Below, in pieces: positions 36,013 to 46,800 of a stretch of 64,000 nucleotides of DNA; position 1 is the stretch's first letter, and each line of letters begins with the position of its first letter. The notes beneath the pieces are model-generated. The model had not been told where the DNA came from. It saw only the letters and a list, made by a program, of their open reading frames with translations, and searched no databases. The position numbers and the translations under genes were made by a program. This stretch comes from Cohnella lupini (GTDB lineage Bacteria; Bacillota; Bacilli; Paenibacillales; Paenibacillaceae): the NCBI RefSeq assembly GCF_003386205.1, contig NZ_QRDY01000003.1:186001-250000 (forward strand). The letters are read 5' to 3'.

Positions 36013-36434
36013 GTTACTCGTTCAAACCGGGTAATTCTCGCTACAGTTGGCGATTCGCTCGGAGTTACCCGTTCAAACCGGGTAATTCTCGCTGCAGCTG
36101 GCGATTCGCTCGGAGTTACCCGTTCAAACCGGGTAATTCTCGCTGCAGCTGGCGGTTCGCTCAGAGTTACTCGTTCAAACCGGGTAAATCTCGCTACAGC
36201 TGGCGATTAGCTCGGAGTTACCCGTTCAAACCGGGTAAATCTCGCTACAGTTGGCGATTCGCTCGGAGTTACCCGTTCAAACCGGGTAATTCTCGCTGCA
36301 GTTGGCGATTCGCTCGGAGTTACCCGTTCAAACCGGGTAATTCTCGCTGCAGTTGGCGATTCGCTCGGAGTTACCCGTTCAAACCGGGTAAATCTCGCTA
36401 CAGCTGGCGATTCGCTCGGAGTTACCCGTGCTAG
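36013..36434. repeat. Tandem hairpin array C: eight full copies plus one partial, 51-bp period
   Basis: GTTAC(C/T)CG recurs at 36013, 36064, 36115, 36166, 36217, 36268, 36319, 36370 and, truncated, 36421, exactly 51 bp apart. Each full copy has a palindrome with arms TTACCCG and CGGGTAA around TTCAAAC, then TTCTCGCTGCAGTTGGCGAT and TCGCTCGGA. Variants are mostly single changes (T or A after GGGTAA; GCAGTT or ACAGCT). It shares no sequence with arrays A, B or D but has the same period and design. It lies between two genes of one catabolic cluster. Confidence 0.95.
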
Positions 36435-36549
36435 AAGGCTGAGTTAGCTTGATTTGACCACTTAGGTTAATAGGTTAAATTCTACTATCTAGCGGGGAAC
36501 CAATAAATTTTGAAAAGCCATAAACCACAATCGAAAGCGGGTGTATATC

Positions 36550-37083
36550 ATGTCGGACAAGAAATTGACCGTTCGCCATGCGGTATCGACGGATCGCGAG
36601 GCGACCATAGGGGTACTGCTGGACGCGTACCAACAATACGAGCAGACGCTCTCGGCCGAGCGTTGGGCGCAGTACAAAGACAGCATTCTGCAAGCCATCG
36701 ATTCGGCGACGACCAAAGCGAGGCTGGTGGCGGAATTGGACGGCGAAATCGTAGGCAGCGTGTTCCTCTACGATTCGTCCGAGACGGCTTACGGAGCTCC
36801 GCAATTGGAAATCCACAATCCCATTATCCGATTGCTAGGGGTGTCGCGCGGCGCGAGAGGTTTCGGCGTGGCAACGGAGCTCATCCGTTCGAGCGCCAAG
36901 CTGGCATTGGAGTGGGAGGCCGATACTCTCCATCTGCATACGTCCGATATGATGGACTCCGCCGTCAGATTGTACGAACGTCTAGGCTTCGAGAGGGCGT
37001 ACGACAAGGAATTCATGAACGGCGACTTGTTAGTCAAGAGCTACCGCCTACCCTTGAAGGAATCCGTGTTGCTGCAAGCTTAA
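36550..37083 (+). CDS. GNAT-family N-acetyltransferase (SnaA/YtmI-like candidate)
   Basis: A 177-residue acetyl-CoA-dependent transferase. The acetyl-CoA-binding region is seen as [20 protein letters not shown] (about 94-113), with the C-terminal [16 protein letters not shown] typical of GNAT proteins. ATG 36550 is preferred over the in-frame GTG 36541, whose own bases belong to the GGGTG-like ribosome site. In Bacillus, YtmI (SnaA) acetylates S-alkylcysteines so that the monooxygenase and deacylase can act. Its position directly before the CmoJ-like gene supports that role. Confidence 0.87.
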   Translation: MSDKKLTVRHAVSTDREATIGVLLDAYQQYEQTLSAERWAQYKDSILQAIDSATTKARLVAELDGEIVGSVFLYDSSETAYGAPQLEIHNPIIRLLGVSRGARGFGVATELIRSSAKLALEWEADTLHLHTSDMMDSAVRLYERLGFERAYDKEFMNGDLLVKSYRLPLKESVLLQA

Positions 37084-37102
37084 AACAGAGGAGGAGAAGA
37101 TA

Positions 37103-38431
37103 ATGGCAAAGCGTAAACAAATCAAGTTCGGAGCGCTGATTCACGGCGTGGGCGGCAACGTAAGCGTTTGGAGGCATCCCGAGGTTTTGCCCGACGCGAG
37201 CGTTAACTTCAAGTTTTATACGGAACAAGCTCAATTAGCCGAAAAAGGAAAATTCGATCTCGTGTTCATTGCGGACGGGTTATACATTAACGAGAAGTCG
37301 ATTCCGCACTTCCTGAATCGCTTCGAGCCGATAACGATCCTATCCGCTTTGGCGGCCGTTACGTCCAACATCGGTCTCGTCGGAACGCTCTCGAGCTCGT
37401 ACAGCGAGCCCTTTACGGTTGCCCGTCAATTCGGTTCTCTAGACCATATTAGCGGCGGACGCGCGGGTTGGAACGTCGTGACTTCACCGCTGGAAGGCTC
37501 TGCTCTGAATTATGGGAAGCCTGCTCACCCGACGCATGACGAGCGCTACAAGATCGCCGAGGAATATTTGGAGGTCACGCGCGGGCTTTGGGACTCGTGG
37601 GAAGACGACGCATTCGTCAGGAACAAGGAAACGGGCGTATTCTTCGACCCCGAGAAGCTGCATCGGTTGGACCACAAAGGAACTTATTTTTCCGTTCAAG
37701 GTCCTCTGAATATCTCGCGCTCGAAGCAGGGGCACCCCGTTATTTTCCAGGCGGGCTCTTCGGAAAGCGGCAAAAAACTCGCCGCGAAAGGAGCCGACGC
37801 CGTATTCACCGGGCAGGAAAATCTGGAGGAAGCGAAGCAGTTCTACAGGGAAGTGAAAGAACGTACCGTAGCCGAGGGGCGTTCCGCGGACGATATCGTC
37901 ATCCTTCCGGGCATCGGTCCGATTATCGGCAGAACGCAAGAGGAAGCCGAGCGCAAATACGAGGAGATCGCGAACTTGGTCACGGTCGATAACGCTTTGA
38001 ACTATTTGGGCAGATTTTTCGATCATCATGATTTCACTCGGTACCCGCTTGACGAGCCGTTCCCGGAGCTCGGAGATCTGGGCTCGAATAGCTTCCGCAG
38101 CGGCACGGACAAAATCAAAGCCGTGGCCAAGGAGCAAAACCTGACGCTTCGCCAAGTGGCGCTTCAAGCGGCTACGCCGCGCGGTCAATTCGTGGGTACT
38201 CCCGAACATATCGCGAATCTCATTCAGCGGTGGCACGAGGAGGAAGCGGCGGACGGATTCATTATCCATTCCGCGATCCCGAGCGGATTGACGGATTTCG
38301 TCGACCTGGTCGTTCCGATCCTTCAAGAACGAGGCCTCTATCGCACCGAATACGAATCCGATACGCTTCGCGGCAACTTAGGTTTGCCAGTCCCCGCGAA
38401 CCGATATACGGATAGCAAAGTCAAGGTCTAA
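37103..38431 (+). CDS. NtaA/DmoA-family FMN-dependent monooxygenase (YtnJ/CmoJ-like)
   Basis: A 442-residue luciferase-like monooxygenase, the same length as Bacillus YtnJ (CmoJ). Characteristic blocks are [66 protein letters not shown] and the C-terminal [24 protein letters not shown] ending. It needs reduced FMN from a separate reductase such as the one encoded at 27.9 kb. YtnJ-type enzymes oxidise N-acetyl-S-alkylcysteine to release the alkyl group. AGAGGAGGAG precedes the ATG. It ends the cluster at a terminator. Confidence 0.93.
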   Translation: MAKRKQIKFGALIHGVGGNVSVWRHPEVLPDASVNFKFYTEQAQLAEKGKFDLVFIADGLYINEKSIPHFLNRFEPITILSALAAVTSNIGLVGTLSSSYSEPFTVARQFGSLDHISGGRAGWNVVTSPLEGSALNYGKPAHPTHDERYKIAEEYLEVTRGLWDSWEDDAFVRNKETGVFFDPEKLHRLDHKGTYFSVQGPLNISRSKQGHPVIFQAGSSESGKKLAAKGADAVFTGQENLEEAKQFYREVKERTVAEGRSADDIVILPGIGPIIGRTQEEAERKYEEIANLVTVDNALNYLGRFFDHHDFTRYPLDEPFPELGDLGSNSFRSGTDKIKAVAKEQNLTLRQVALQAATPRGQFVGTPEHIANLIQRWHEEEAADGFIIHSAIPSGLTDFVDLVVPILQERGLYRTEYESDTLRGNLGLPVPANRYTDSKVKV

Positions 38432-38465
38432 TAAACAATAGTGCGGCGCTTGATGATAGAATTAG

Positions 38466-38502
38466 CCTCCAATTCCGGCGTGTTCGGGATTGGAGGTTTT
38501 TT
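38466..38502 (+). terminator. Rho-independent terminator ending the S-alkylcysteine-type cluster
   Basis: CCTCCAAT pairs with ATTGGAGG around a GC-containing loop and is followed by TTTTTT. Confidence 0.9.
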
Positions 38503-38588
38503 GTAATGGAATCCTTTGACAATCGGAAACCCCGAGGATATTCTATCGATATACATGCATGAAAAATGCGAGAATGGGTGGTTATGCC

Positions 38589-40679
38589 ATGGCGGAAGAT
38601 ACATTGAAGTTTTTACCTGCGCAAGGAGAAAAGACGTATAGGAATCCGCTTGCGATAAAAGGAAAGCAAGGGGAAAAACCGCAGACAAGCGTGCTCCCCG
38701 ATCCTTATATCCTGAAGCACAATGGGGTTTATTACGCTTACGCGACCGGCGCTTCTGGAGTTAACGCCCTATTTTCGCGGGATAGCGTGGTATGGGGGAG
38801 TCTCGGAATTGCTTATCAGAGGGATGGCTTCAAGGAATATTGGGCTCCCGCGGTCGTCTACGAGAACGGTCTTTTCTACATGTACGTATCCTCCATGCCC
38901 CAAGACGAGGAAGACGCTCATGAAGAGAGGCTGCAGGTCGCGACTTCGGAAAATCCGGAAGGACCTTTCGTTTACGCGAAAACCTTCTACGACACGTTTT
39001 CTATAGACGCGCACGTCGTGAAGGACGAAGACGGAATCTATTATTTATATTATTCCAATAACGAGTATGCCGGAGTCGACGCGGAACGTCCCGGTACTGT
39101 CATTCTTGCGGATCGGTTGCTCGATATGTTCACGTTGGAGGGAAAACCGCGGCTCGTTGTCGCGCCGACGATCGACGAAGAGGTATTCGAAGAGAACAGG
39201 TTCGGCGACGGCCGCGATTGGCATACGATCGAAGGAGCCTTCTATCTGCGCCGCGGAAATAAACATTATATGATGTACAGCGGCAACGCCTATGTGAGAC
39301 CTACTTATTTTCTGGGTTATTCCACAGCCGTCGCCGAGTCCGGGAAGAAACTTACCGAGTTGAACTGGAGCAAGTACCCGTCCGATGATCTTTACGTACC
39401 TTTGATTAGCAAAAATGAGGGAGTAGAAGGAGTCGGGCACAATTCCGTCGTACGCGGACCGAATAACGTGGACGATTGGGTATTTTATCATGGCCGCAAC
39501 GCGGAGGACGAGTTGGATCCGAACCGCGAACAACGGACGATGCGCGCGGATCCGTTACTCTGGTGCGGGGAAGAAATGTGGGTTCCGGGTCCGTCGTATC
39601 AAGCGCAGGACGTTCCTTCCATGCCTGCTTTGCGGGAAATATTCGATGGTAACGGAAGCGGTCAAGCCGATTGGTCATCCTCCGAATGGGATATTCGCGG
39701 CGGCAAGTGGGAGGCGGTTCGGCTTGCCGTTCGTCAGCATGAACGCTCCGGCATTATCGATGCCATCTCCAAGAAGAGCTTCGCTGGAGCTGTTGCGGAA
39801 GCGAGCATGAAGTGGCATCCCGATCATAGCGGGGGATCGTACGGGATTTACCCGGCGTACGTTGACGATCGGAACTACGTCGTTTGCTTGTTCGACGTCG
39901 GTCAGCGACTACTGCAGGCTTACGCCGTTAAGCATGGCGTGCAACAAGCAAAAATAACGGCTGCGTTGCCTTCCGCGTTTCGGTTCGATGCGTACCACCT
40001 GCTTCGCGTCGAGAAGGCAGGATATCGTTACGTATTCCGGTTGGATGGCATGAAGATTCTGGAAGGAAGCTTCCCGTTTACGGAAGGGCGGTTCGGATTG
40101 GTTACGCGATACACTTCCGCTTCGTTCGCAGGCGTGGAAATCACGGATGTTCTAACCTTAAGCGCCGAACTCGCGGACGGATTCGCCGGACAGCTCAGGC
40201 TTGCCGAAGGAAACGGCTTGGCCGACACGAGAGGGGACGAGGTCGTAGTCCGTTCGCCGAAAGAGCGGTCCGCTTGGATTCTCGAGACTTCCTTTCCTCG
40301 AGAGCGATCGAACTCGTATCGATTCTCTGTCGATATGAAAGTTAGCGCAACCGCTAAATATGCGGGCGTCATTGCGATTCGCGAAGAGGGAGGCACCTCC
40401 TCGGTGGAAGTACGCGTGGATCGTGAAGCGGGGAACGCAACCGTCGTGCTGCTAGGTGAGGCGGGAGAGACGAGCGCTATCGGAGAGGGACGGCTTCCTC
40501 AGGATTTCGATTGGAACCGTTCGCATACGGTAGGCGTTACGTTTCGAGCCGGCAAGCTGTTCGTTCGCATGGACAGAATGCAGCTCTATCTAGGCGAAGT
40601 GCCGATGGTAAGCGGGAATCCCGGTTTGTTTAGCTACGGAAATGCCGCGTTCGGCATGATTTCCGTGACCGGTGTATAA
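38589..40679 (+). CDS. GH43-family glycoside hydrolase, cytoplasmic
   Basis: A 696-residue enzyme. The five-bladed GH43 propeller occupies roughly residues 20-345: catalytic Asp in LPDPYILKHNGVYYAYAT, the pKa-modulating region SIDAHVVKDEDG and the general acid Glu in HTIEGAFYLRR. The C-terminal half has two beta-sandwich-like modules (about 355-525 and 530-696) typical of long GH43 forms. No signal peptide is seen, so it acts on imported arabino- or xylo-oligosaccharides. ATG 38589, after GGGTGG, is preferred to the in-frame ATG 38559. The exact sugar specificity is unknown. Confidence 0.88.
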   Translation: MAEDTLKFLPAQGEKTYRNPLAIKGKQGEKPQTSVLPDPYILKHNGVYYAYATGASGVNALFSRDSVVWGSLGIAYQRDGFKEYWAPAVVYENGLFYMYVSSMPQDEEDAHEERLQVATSENPEGPFVYAKTFYDTFSIDAHVVKDEDGIYYLYYSNNEYAGVDAERPGTVILADRLLDMFTLEGKPRLVVAPTIDEEVFEENRFGDGRDWHTIEGAFYLRRGNKHYMMYSGNAYVRPTYFLGYSTAVAESGKKLTELNWSKYPSDDLYVPLISKNEGVEGVGHNSVVRGPNNVDDWVFYHGRNAEDELDPNREQRTMRADPLLWCGEEMWVPGPSYQAQDVPSMPALREIFDGNGSGQADWSSSEWDIRGGKWEAVRLAVRQHERSGIIDAISKKSFAGAVAEASMKWHPDHSGGSYGIYPAYVDDRNYVVCLFDVGQRLLQAYAVKHGVQQAKITAALPSAFRFDAYHLLRVEKAGYRYVFRLDGMKILEGSFPFTEGRFGLVTRYTSASFAGVEITDVLTLSAELADGFAGQLRLAEGNGLADTRGDEVVVRSPKERSAWILETSFPRERSNSYRFSVDMKVSATAKYAGVIAIREEGGTSSVEVRVDREAGNATVVLLGEAGETSAIGEGRLPQDFDWNRSHTVGVTFRAGKLFVRMDRMQLYLGEVPMVSGNPGLFSYGNAAFGMISVTGV

Positions 40680-40704
40680 GTAATAGAACTGACGAAGCGC
40701 CAAG

Positions 40705-40750
40705 AGCGCCAAGCACCGGAACGACATCGTTCTAGTGCCTTGGCGCTTTT
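40705..40750 (+). terminator. Rho-independent terminator after GH43
   Basis: AGCGCCAAGCAC pairs imperfectly with GTGCCTTGGCGCT, extended inward by GAACGA/TCGTTC, and is followed by TTTT. Confidence 0.85.
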
Positions 40751-40853
40751 ATTCGCGTTTACATGCAGCTAATAAAGATAGGGTATCTATCCGAATCATG
40801 ACGAATTATAATAGATAAGGTTTTGATCATCATACATCTATGGGAGACTGACA

Positions 40854-41834
40854 ATGAAATCGACGACGGAGAAAATATTCACGCACCCGCTAGGCATTAT
40901 GGCAGCCGCGACGGGAGCGACTTTCCTGTGGGGAAGCGCCTTTCCGATGATTAAATTAAGCTACGAGGAGCTCGAAATCGGCAAGGAGGACTTATTCGGG
41001 CAAATTCTGTTCGCTGGGTACCGATTCACGCTCGCGGCATGCTTGATCATGTTCATGATGAAGCTGATAGGCCGTAAAATCAGTTACCAGCGAGGAACTT
41101 GGCAAAGCGTGGCAAAAATCGGCTTTTTCCAGACGCTTCTGCAATACGTGTTCTTCTATTATGGACTGAGCGGATCGACGGGCGTGCAGGGATCCATAAT
41201 CGCAGGGACCACTTCCTTCTTTCAAATGATCTTGGCCCATTATATGTATGCAAGCGACAAGTTGACATATCGCAAGGTGGTTGGCCTAATCGTAGGATTC
41301 GCAGGCGTAGTCCTCGTAGGCGTCGGCAAGGGTTCGCTGGCGATGGGCTTCGGAATAGCCGAAATATGCTTGTTGCTATCTATGTTCTTCGGCGGACTCG
41401 GCAACATACTCTCTAAGAGAGAATCGGCGAAACTCGATATTCTGTATATGACCTCGAATCAGATGCTTTTCGGAGGATTGGCATTGACGTTGATCGGGGC
41501 TTGCGGCACGGGAATCATGCCGTTTGAATTTTCTTGGACCGCGATGTGGTTGTTAGCGTATTTGGCGGCATTGTCGGCGCTTGGCGTCGTGCTGTGGAAT
41601 ACGGTCATGAAATACAACAAGGTAGGGAGCGTATCGATGTATTTATTCCTTATGCCGGTGTTCGGCGTCTTCCTGTCGGCGGCCATTCTGAACGAGGAGC
41701 TACAATGGATCGTTTGGGCGGCGCTTGCGCTAGTCGTAGGAGGGATCGTCATCGTGAACCGGGCGAAGCCGACATCCGCCGTTTCGGAGGTAGTCGAGAC
41801 TAACCCCAATCTCTTACATAGAGATTCAGCGTAA
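40854..41834 (+). CDS. DMT-superfamily (EamA) transporter
   Basis: A 326-residue membrane protein with ten predicted spans in two EamA repeats (about 15-155 and 165-305). Family features are GATFLWGSAFPMIKLSY at the start and LMPVFGVFLSAAILNEELQW in the second repeat. Members export metabolites such as amino acids; the substrate is unknown. GGGAGA precedes the ATG, and a TATAAT at 40807 is a possible -10. The gene converges with an araC gene at a bidirectional terminator. Confidence 0.92.
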   Translation: MKSTTEKIFTHPLGIMAAATGATFLWGSAFPMIKLSYEELEIGKEDLFGQILFAGYRFTLAACLIMFMMKLIGRKISYQRGTWQSVAKIGFFQTLLQYVFFYYGLSGSTGVQGSIIAGTTSFFQMILAHYMYASDKLTYRKVVGLIVGFAGVVLVGVGKGSLAMGFGIAEICLLLSMFFGGLGNILSKRESAKLDILYMTSNQMLFGGLALTLIGACGTGIMPFEFSWTAMWLLAYLAALSALGVVLWNTVMKYNKVGSVSMYLFLMPVFGVFLSAAILNEELQWIVWAALALVVGGIVIVNRAKPTSAVSEVVETNPNLLHRDSA

Positions 41835-41836
41835 TG

Positions 41837-41875
41837 AAGAGCGTCCGCACCCCGGATAAGGGGCGGACGCTCTTC
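41837..41875. terminator. Bidirectional terminator between the EamA gene and araC
   Basis: AAGAGCGTCCGC, then CCCC, pairs with GGGG and GCGGACGCTCTT around GGATAA. The stem is long, with a weak T-tail on the plus strand. It separates convergent genes. Confidence 0.85.
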
Positions 41876-42735
41876 TATTGTCCGGAGCCGTAGAGATCGA
41901 CGGCTTGGGACTTTCTTACGGTCTCCTTGAATTCTCCCGGCAGCGTGCCGTATCGTCGTTTGAATTGCTTGCACAAATACGAAGCGTCGGTCAATCCGCA
42001 TTGAGCGGCTATCGATTCCAACGTGTCCTCGGTCTGCTCGAGCAGTAGTTTGGAACGCTTCAACCGCATTTCCCTGAGCATTGCCATAGGCGTGAGTCCG
42101 TATTTTTGTTGGAAAGCTCTGTCCAGGTAATTGGTGTTTAACCGGACGAGCGAAGCTAAATCCTCCCGAGTAAGCTTTTCCTGCAAACGCAGGGACATCT
42201 GGCCGATCAACCGAACGAATCTATCCCCGACGAGATCGTACGCTTCGGAACGTTCGGGACTGCCGGCTTTTTCCCAACCGGACAAAATCATTTCGGTAAG
42301 CTGCAGCATGCCCGAAGTCAGCTTCAAATCGCGGAAGGAAAACCGTCTGTCCTCCCAAGTCAGCATGAGCTTGCGGAAAACCGATTCATACCTCAAGGGA
42401 TCGCCTATCGAGACGACGGGCGATACCCTATATAGCTGCAACGGGTCGAAGTGATGAGAACATAGGAGGCTTGCCTGCATCCAGTAGTGCGTGCCGCTAG
42501 AATCCGAACTCTCCGAGAAAGGGAGATGCGGCGGATGAAGCATGACGTCTCCCGGTCTCGCGGCATGGGTTTCCCCGCCGGATTCGGTCGATATGACGCC
42601 TTCTTTCACGTAACTGATAATCCAATGCGGGAAAATACGGTTCTCGATCTGCAAACTCTTATAAGATGTGCTGTTTACCGTGTGAAGCTGAACCGTCCAC
42701 GGTCCTTGCGCCCAATCCATGGATTTCGTCGACAT
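41875..42735 (-). CDS. AraC-family transcriptional regulator
   Basis: A 286-residue regulator: cupin-type N-terminal domain (about 20-110, SGGETHAARPGDVMLHPPHL) and two C-terminal helix-turn-helix motifs (about 185-280, LTREDLASLVRLNTNYLDRA and TLESIAAQCGLTDASYLCKQ). GAGGTGA lies ten bases before the ATG. It is 77 bp downstream of the phytanoyl-CoA dioxygenase-like gene on the same strand and may be cotranscribed with it; it could also control the divergent galactan genes, but no sequence evidence shows this. Confidence 0.92.
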   Translation of the reverse strand: MSTKSMDWAQGPWTVQLHTVNSTSYKSLQIENRIFPHWIISYVKEGVISTESGGETHAARPGDVMLHPPHLPFSESSDSSGTHYWMQASLLCSHHFDPLQLYRVSPVVSIGDPLRYESVFRKLMLTWEDRRFSFRDLKLTSGMLQLTEMILSGWEKAGSPERSEAYDLVGDRFVRLIGQMSLRLQEKLTREDLASLVRLNTNYLDRAFQQKYGLTPMAMLREMRLKRSKLLLEQTEDTLESIAAQCGLTDASYLCKQFKRRYGTLPGEFKETVRKSQAVDLYGSGQ

Positions 42736-42812
42736 CTCGCGCCAATCACCTCGTCAAGATCAACTTAACCGATTCGGCGCGCTTTTGCATAGCCTTCATT
42801 TTTGAAATCTTC

Positions 42813-43592
42813 TTAACAAAGATCTTTCGGAATGAAGCCCGCGTAAACGGGTTTGCCGTCTTTGGCGATCAAGGGTCCGTTCCGGAATACTTTCCCCGTC
42901 TCCGGATTGTAGGAGCCGTCTCTCGAATACTGAATGACGTAAGCTTTGCGGGTTTCCGCCTTGCTCAGGTTCGGCTTGCTTCGGTGAAACAGCAGGGAGT
43001 GGAACGCGACCATGCTCCCCTTCTTCAGAGGTACCGGTATTCCTTCCTCTTCCCCGGAATAACATACCCATCCGATATCCGTTTTCACGTGAGGTACGAA
43101 GCCCTGCTTATGGCTTCCGGGTTGAACCCAGATGCAGCCGTTCTCGATGCGCGCGTCATCCAGAGCCAGCCAGCAAGTGAGGTAATGCTCCGGCACCGTC
43201 GGCACGTAACCGTTGTCCTGGTGCCAAGGGAAATCCCTGTTCGCTTCCGGCCGTTTGTAAACCGATTGGTCCCAATACAGCTTCGTATCCGGTCCGAGTA
43301 ACGTCGTCGTTAAATCCACGAACCTTCGGTCGGCGATGAATCCCTGCAGCTCCGGCCGAAGGAAATTGATGTTTCCGTTAAAATTGATCTGCCCCGCGAT
43401 GTTGATGAAGTCTTGTTTTTTGGCGCTCAACGCTCGTTCGGACTCCTCGTCCAGCTCGTCGATGATGCCGCGAACTCGGTCCGTTTCTTCGTCTGTGAAA
43501 AGGTTCTCCAGGATGATATAGCCTTGCTCTTCATAGTTCTTCAGTTGCTCGTCGGTAAGGACGAGCGTATTGCCGGCGTTGATCCTCGACAT
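42813..43592 (-). CDS. Phytanoyl-CoA dioxygenase (PhyH) family protein
   Basis: A 259-residue Fe(II)/2-oxoglutarate-dependent oxygenase of the PhyH family. The first iron-ligand pair is His-x-Asp in FPWHQDNGYVPT (about 132-143). The late His in LLFHRSKPNLSKAETRKAY and the nearby Arg, which would hold 2-oxoglutarate, are also present. The reaction is hydroxylation of an unknown small molecule with release of CO2 and succinate. AAGGAG precedes the ATG. The neighbours are an AraC gene on the same strand and the divergent GH53 gene. Confidence 0.9.
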   Translation of the reverse strand: MSRINAGNTLVLTDEQLKNYEEQGYIILENLFTDEETDRVRGIIDELDEESERALSAKKQDFINIAGQINFNGNINFLRPELQGFIADRRFVDLTTTLLGPDTKLYWDQSVYKRPEANRDFPWHQDNGYVPTVPEHYLTCWLALDDARIENGCIWVQPGSHKQGFVPHVKTDIGWVCYSGEEEGIPVPLKKGSMVAFHSLLFHRSKPNLSKAETRKAYVIQYSRDGSYNPETGKVFRNGPLIAKDGKPVYAGFIPKDLC

Positions 43593-43770
43593 TCTAATCG
43601 CTCCTTCAATGGTGGGATTTGGGATATCCTCATTATCGACTCCCGCGAGGTCCCGCTCAATGTAGGAGCTACACCTTTCATTGTATTTTTTACTCCTGCG
43701 GCAACGCCCGATGAGGTAGGAAATAGAATGATCCGCGAGGATGGCCGCTCGAACAAAATGCTTGCGAAAG

Positions 43771-43824
43771 GTGCAGAAATGTTCGTACCCTATCCTATTT
43801 TCCCTCGTAGTCCTTTTCTACAAT
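43771..43824 (+). promoter_or_regulatory. Galactan-regulon promoter of the surface GH53 gene
   Basis: GTGCAGAAATGTT at 43771-43783, ATCCTATTTT 21 bp after the start of that box, and a -10 TACAAT at 43819. The distance from box start to -10 is 48 bp, identical to the promoters at 48237 and 51760. No good -35 is present, which fits activator dependence. Confidence 0.75.
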
Positions 43825-43878
43825 AGTGACATAGAGAAAAAAAGTGGAAAAGAAGCCGCCTGCACAATGGGAGGTTGT

Positions 43879-46800
43879 ATGAAGATGGAGAGAAGAAGAT
43901 TGATTTGGAGAAAAGGGTTGTCGGCGATGCTGGCTGTCGTGCTTACATTCGTCACAATAGCTTCGACGGCGGGGCTAGCTCCTCGAACGGCGGAGGCGGC
44001 TTCGGATAATCTCGTTTCCAACCCGGGCTTCGAGGAGTCGTGGGATTTTACCGATATTACCGACTGGGTATATTCGGGAACGGGCGGAGCTATCAAGGAT
44101 TCGACGGATAGCGGGCATCCCGGTAGAGTTCTTGAGCATTATGCTTCAAGTGCCTATAGCTTTAAAATTGAAAAAACGATATCGGGTCTCACACCGGGAC
44201 ATTACAAGCTGGGAGTCTCCGAAATGGGAAATGCAGGCCAATTCCGGTTGTACATCCGCGATCATGGGGATACCAAAAAAAGCGTATCCTCGACGCATGC
44301 CGGTTGGCAAAATTGGAGAGAAACCTCTCTTAATGATATTTCGGTGACTAACGAAACGGCAGTTATCGGGATGGAAGTTACCGGCAATGCGGGAGATTGG
44401 GGAGTTCTCGACGATGTTTGGTTATACAAATTGGACCCCAAGCCGACATGGAGAGCCGATTCGGCTTTAGAAGCCACACACTATAGCGCCAGTTCCGTTA
44501 GGCTTGACTGGTCGAGGGTTAACGAATCGACCAGCGTGACTTATAACGTCTACAAGAACGGCGTGGTTCAAGCAACGACTACGAATACTACGTTAGATAT
44601 CGATGGATTGTCCCCTGAAACGCAATATACGTTTAACGTAGAAGCAAGCTTCGATAATAGTCAGTGGACCATAGGGGGGCCATCAACGACAATTACGACG
44701 GCAACCTCCTCGGCAACCGCTCCTTCATGGACGGATGATGCTTATGTTACCGCATCATCGCTAACTTCGAGAGGAGTCGTGCTGGATTGGTCGGGGGCTT
44801 CCGATAATGACGGCGTGACGAGCTATCGAATTTACCGGAATAATGTCTTGAAAGCATCGGTAACGGGAAGCACGTACCAAATGACCGATCTATCGCCTGG
44901 AACGCCTTATACGTTCCGTATTGAAGCAGGCAATTCTTCCTCCTTATGGAGCAATGACGGACCGGAGATTGATATACGGACTGCCGACGTGGCTTCGGAC
45001 GATTTCGTAAAAGGCGCCGACATTTCCACTTTGCAGGCAATCGAGGATGCAGGGGGCAAATATTTCGACAACGGAGTCGAGAGGGACCTGCTTGCGATCT
45101 TAAAGGATAAAGGCGTAAATTACATCCGTTTACGGATATGGAACAATCCTGTTCAAGCGGAAGGATATAACGATAAAGCGCATACGGTCGAGCTCGCCAA
45201 GCGGGTAAAGGATGCCGGGTTGAAGCTGCTCCTCGATTTCCACTACTCGGATTTCTGGACCGATCCGGGTAATCAGGTGAAGCCGGCCGCGTGGGAAAAC
45301 CTGCACGATGCGGAGCTGAACGAGGCTTTATATGACTATACCGCCGATGTCATGAACGCGCTTAAAGCAGTGAACGCCTATCCGGACATGGTTCAGATCG
45401 GCAACGAGATCAACCCCGGCATGATGCTGCCGGACGGTGCGATCACCAATTACGATAAGCTGGCCCGATTATTGAGTTCGGGCATTAAAGCCGTTCGGGA
45501 CACGACGCCGGCCGGACATGACGTCAAGACGATGATTCATCTGGCCGAAGGCGGAGACAACGGACAGTTCCGCAGCTTCTTCGATGCCATGAAGGCACGA
45601 AACGTTGATTACGATGTCATTGGACTTTCCTTCTACCCTTACTGGCATGGCACTTTTAAGCAATTGAAAGACAATCTGAACGACTTGGCCGTTCGATTCG
45701 GTAAAGAGCTGATCGTCGTTGAAACTGCCCATCCGTTTACTTTGGCGAACGGGGACGGCTGGGGGAACATCGCGAATGCCGGCGAAGCGGAGAAAGCCGG
45801 GTTTCCGGCAACGCCTCAAGGGCAGGCCGATTCCTTTACGATGGTATTAAACACGCTAGCCCATACGGTTGACGGTAAAGGCGCGGGAGCATTCTATTGG
45901 GAGCCGGCTTGGATCCCCGTAGGGAAGGATGCGAACGGCGATTATCAAGCCGGATGGAAAACCAAAGAGGGAAATGCATGGGATAATCAAGCGATGTTCG
46001 ATTTTCAAGGCAACGCGCTCCCTTCGCTGAACGCATTCGGTTTCAACGCGGGTGAATTGCCGGCCAGAGCAGCCGTTAAGGTCATGCCCGTGGATGGTAT
46101 TACCGTACCGGCGAACGAGCTAGCGCAAACCGTATCGGATCTTCTTCCAACTACGGCAGGAGTGTTGTTCAACGAAGGGAGCATCGAGCAGAGCACGGTA
46201 ACATGGCAATCTATTGAACAAGACCGACTCAGTCGCATCGGTACGTTTACGGTAACAGGTACGGTTGCGGACACGGGAATGACCGCACGCATCGACATCA
46301 CGGTGACTTCCTATAAAAATATGCTGAAGAATCCGGGATTCGAAGCCGCGACGACAGCTAACGATTGGACCATAACGGGCGATATAGCGGCGACTAAGGT
46401 CGAGACTAATGCCGGCAATGCGGGCAGCGGCCAACGCGCTTTGAACTATTGGTATGGTTCCGATTTTGCCTTTAAGCTGTCGCAAACCGTTGCAGGACTG
46501 CACGATGGCGTTTATACGTTAAAAGCGCATGTATCCGGAGAAGACCCTGCAGACAGTCCATCTACGATCCGCCTTTTCGCCGAGAGTTACGGCGCAGATA
46601 GGCAGACGAGCGAGCCGGTGATTAACACGGGGTGGAACAATTGGCATTCGAGCGTTATCGAGAATATTCACGTGACGAACGGCCAAGCGTCTATCGGCAT
46701 TGAAGTCGAAGGAGCAGCCGATGCTTGGGGCTATATCGACGACTTGGAATTTTTCAAGCAAGTATCCGTTCCGGAATGGACTTCGGCCGCTAGCTTGACG

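Noticed and set aside
35956..36210. 84-residue frame inside array C
   Set aside because: A by-product of the 51-bp repeat; it ends at a point change within the array and has no ribosome site.
36013..36434. Integron attC cassette array
   Set aside because: Units are too similar and too short, lack paired core sites RYYYAAC/GTTRRRY around cassettes, and no integrase is nearby.
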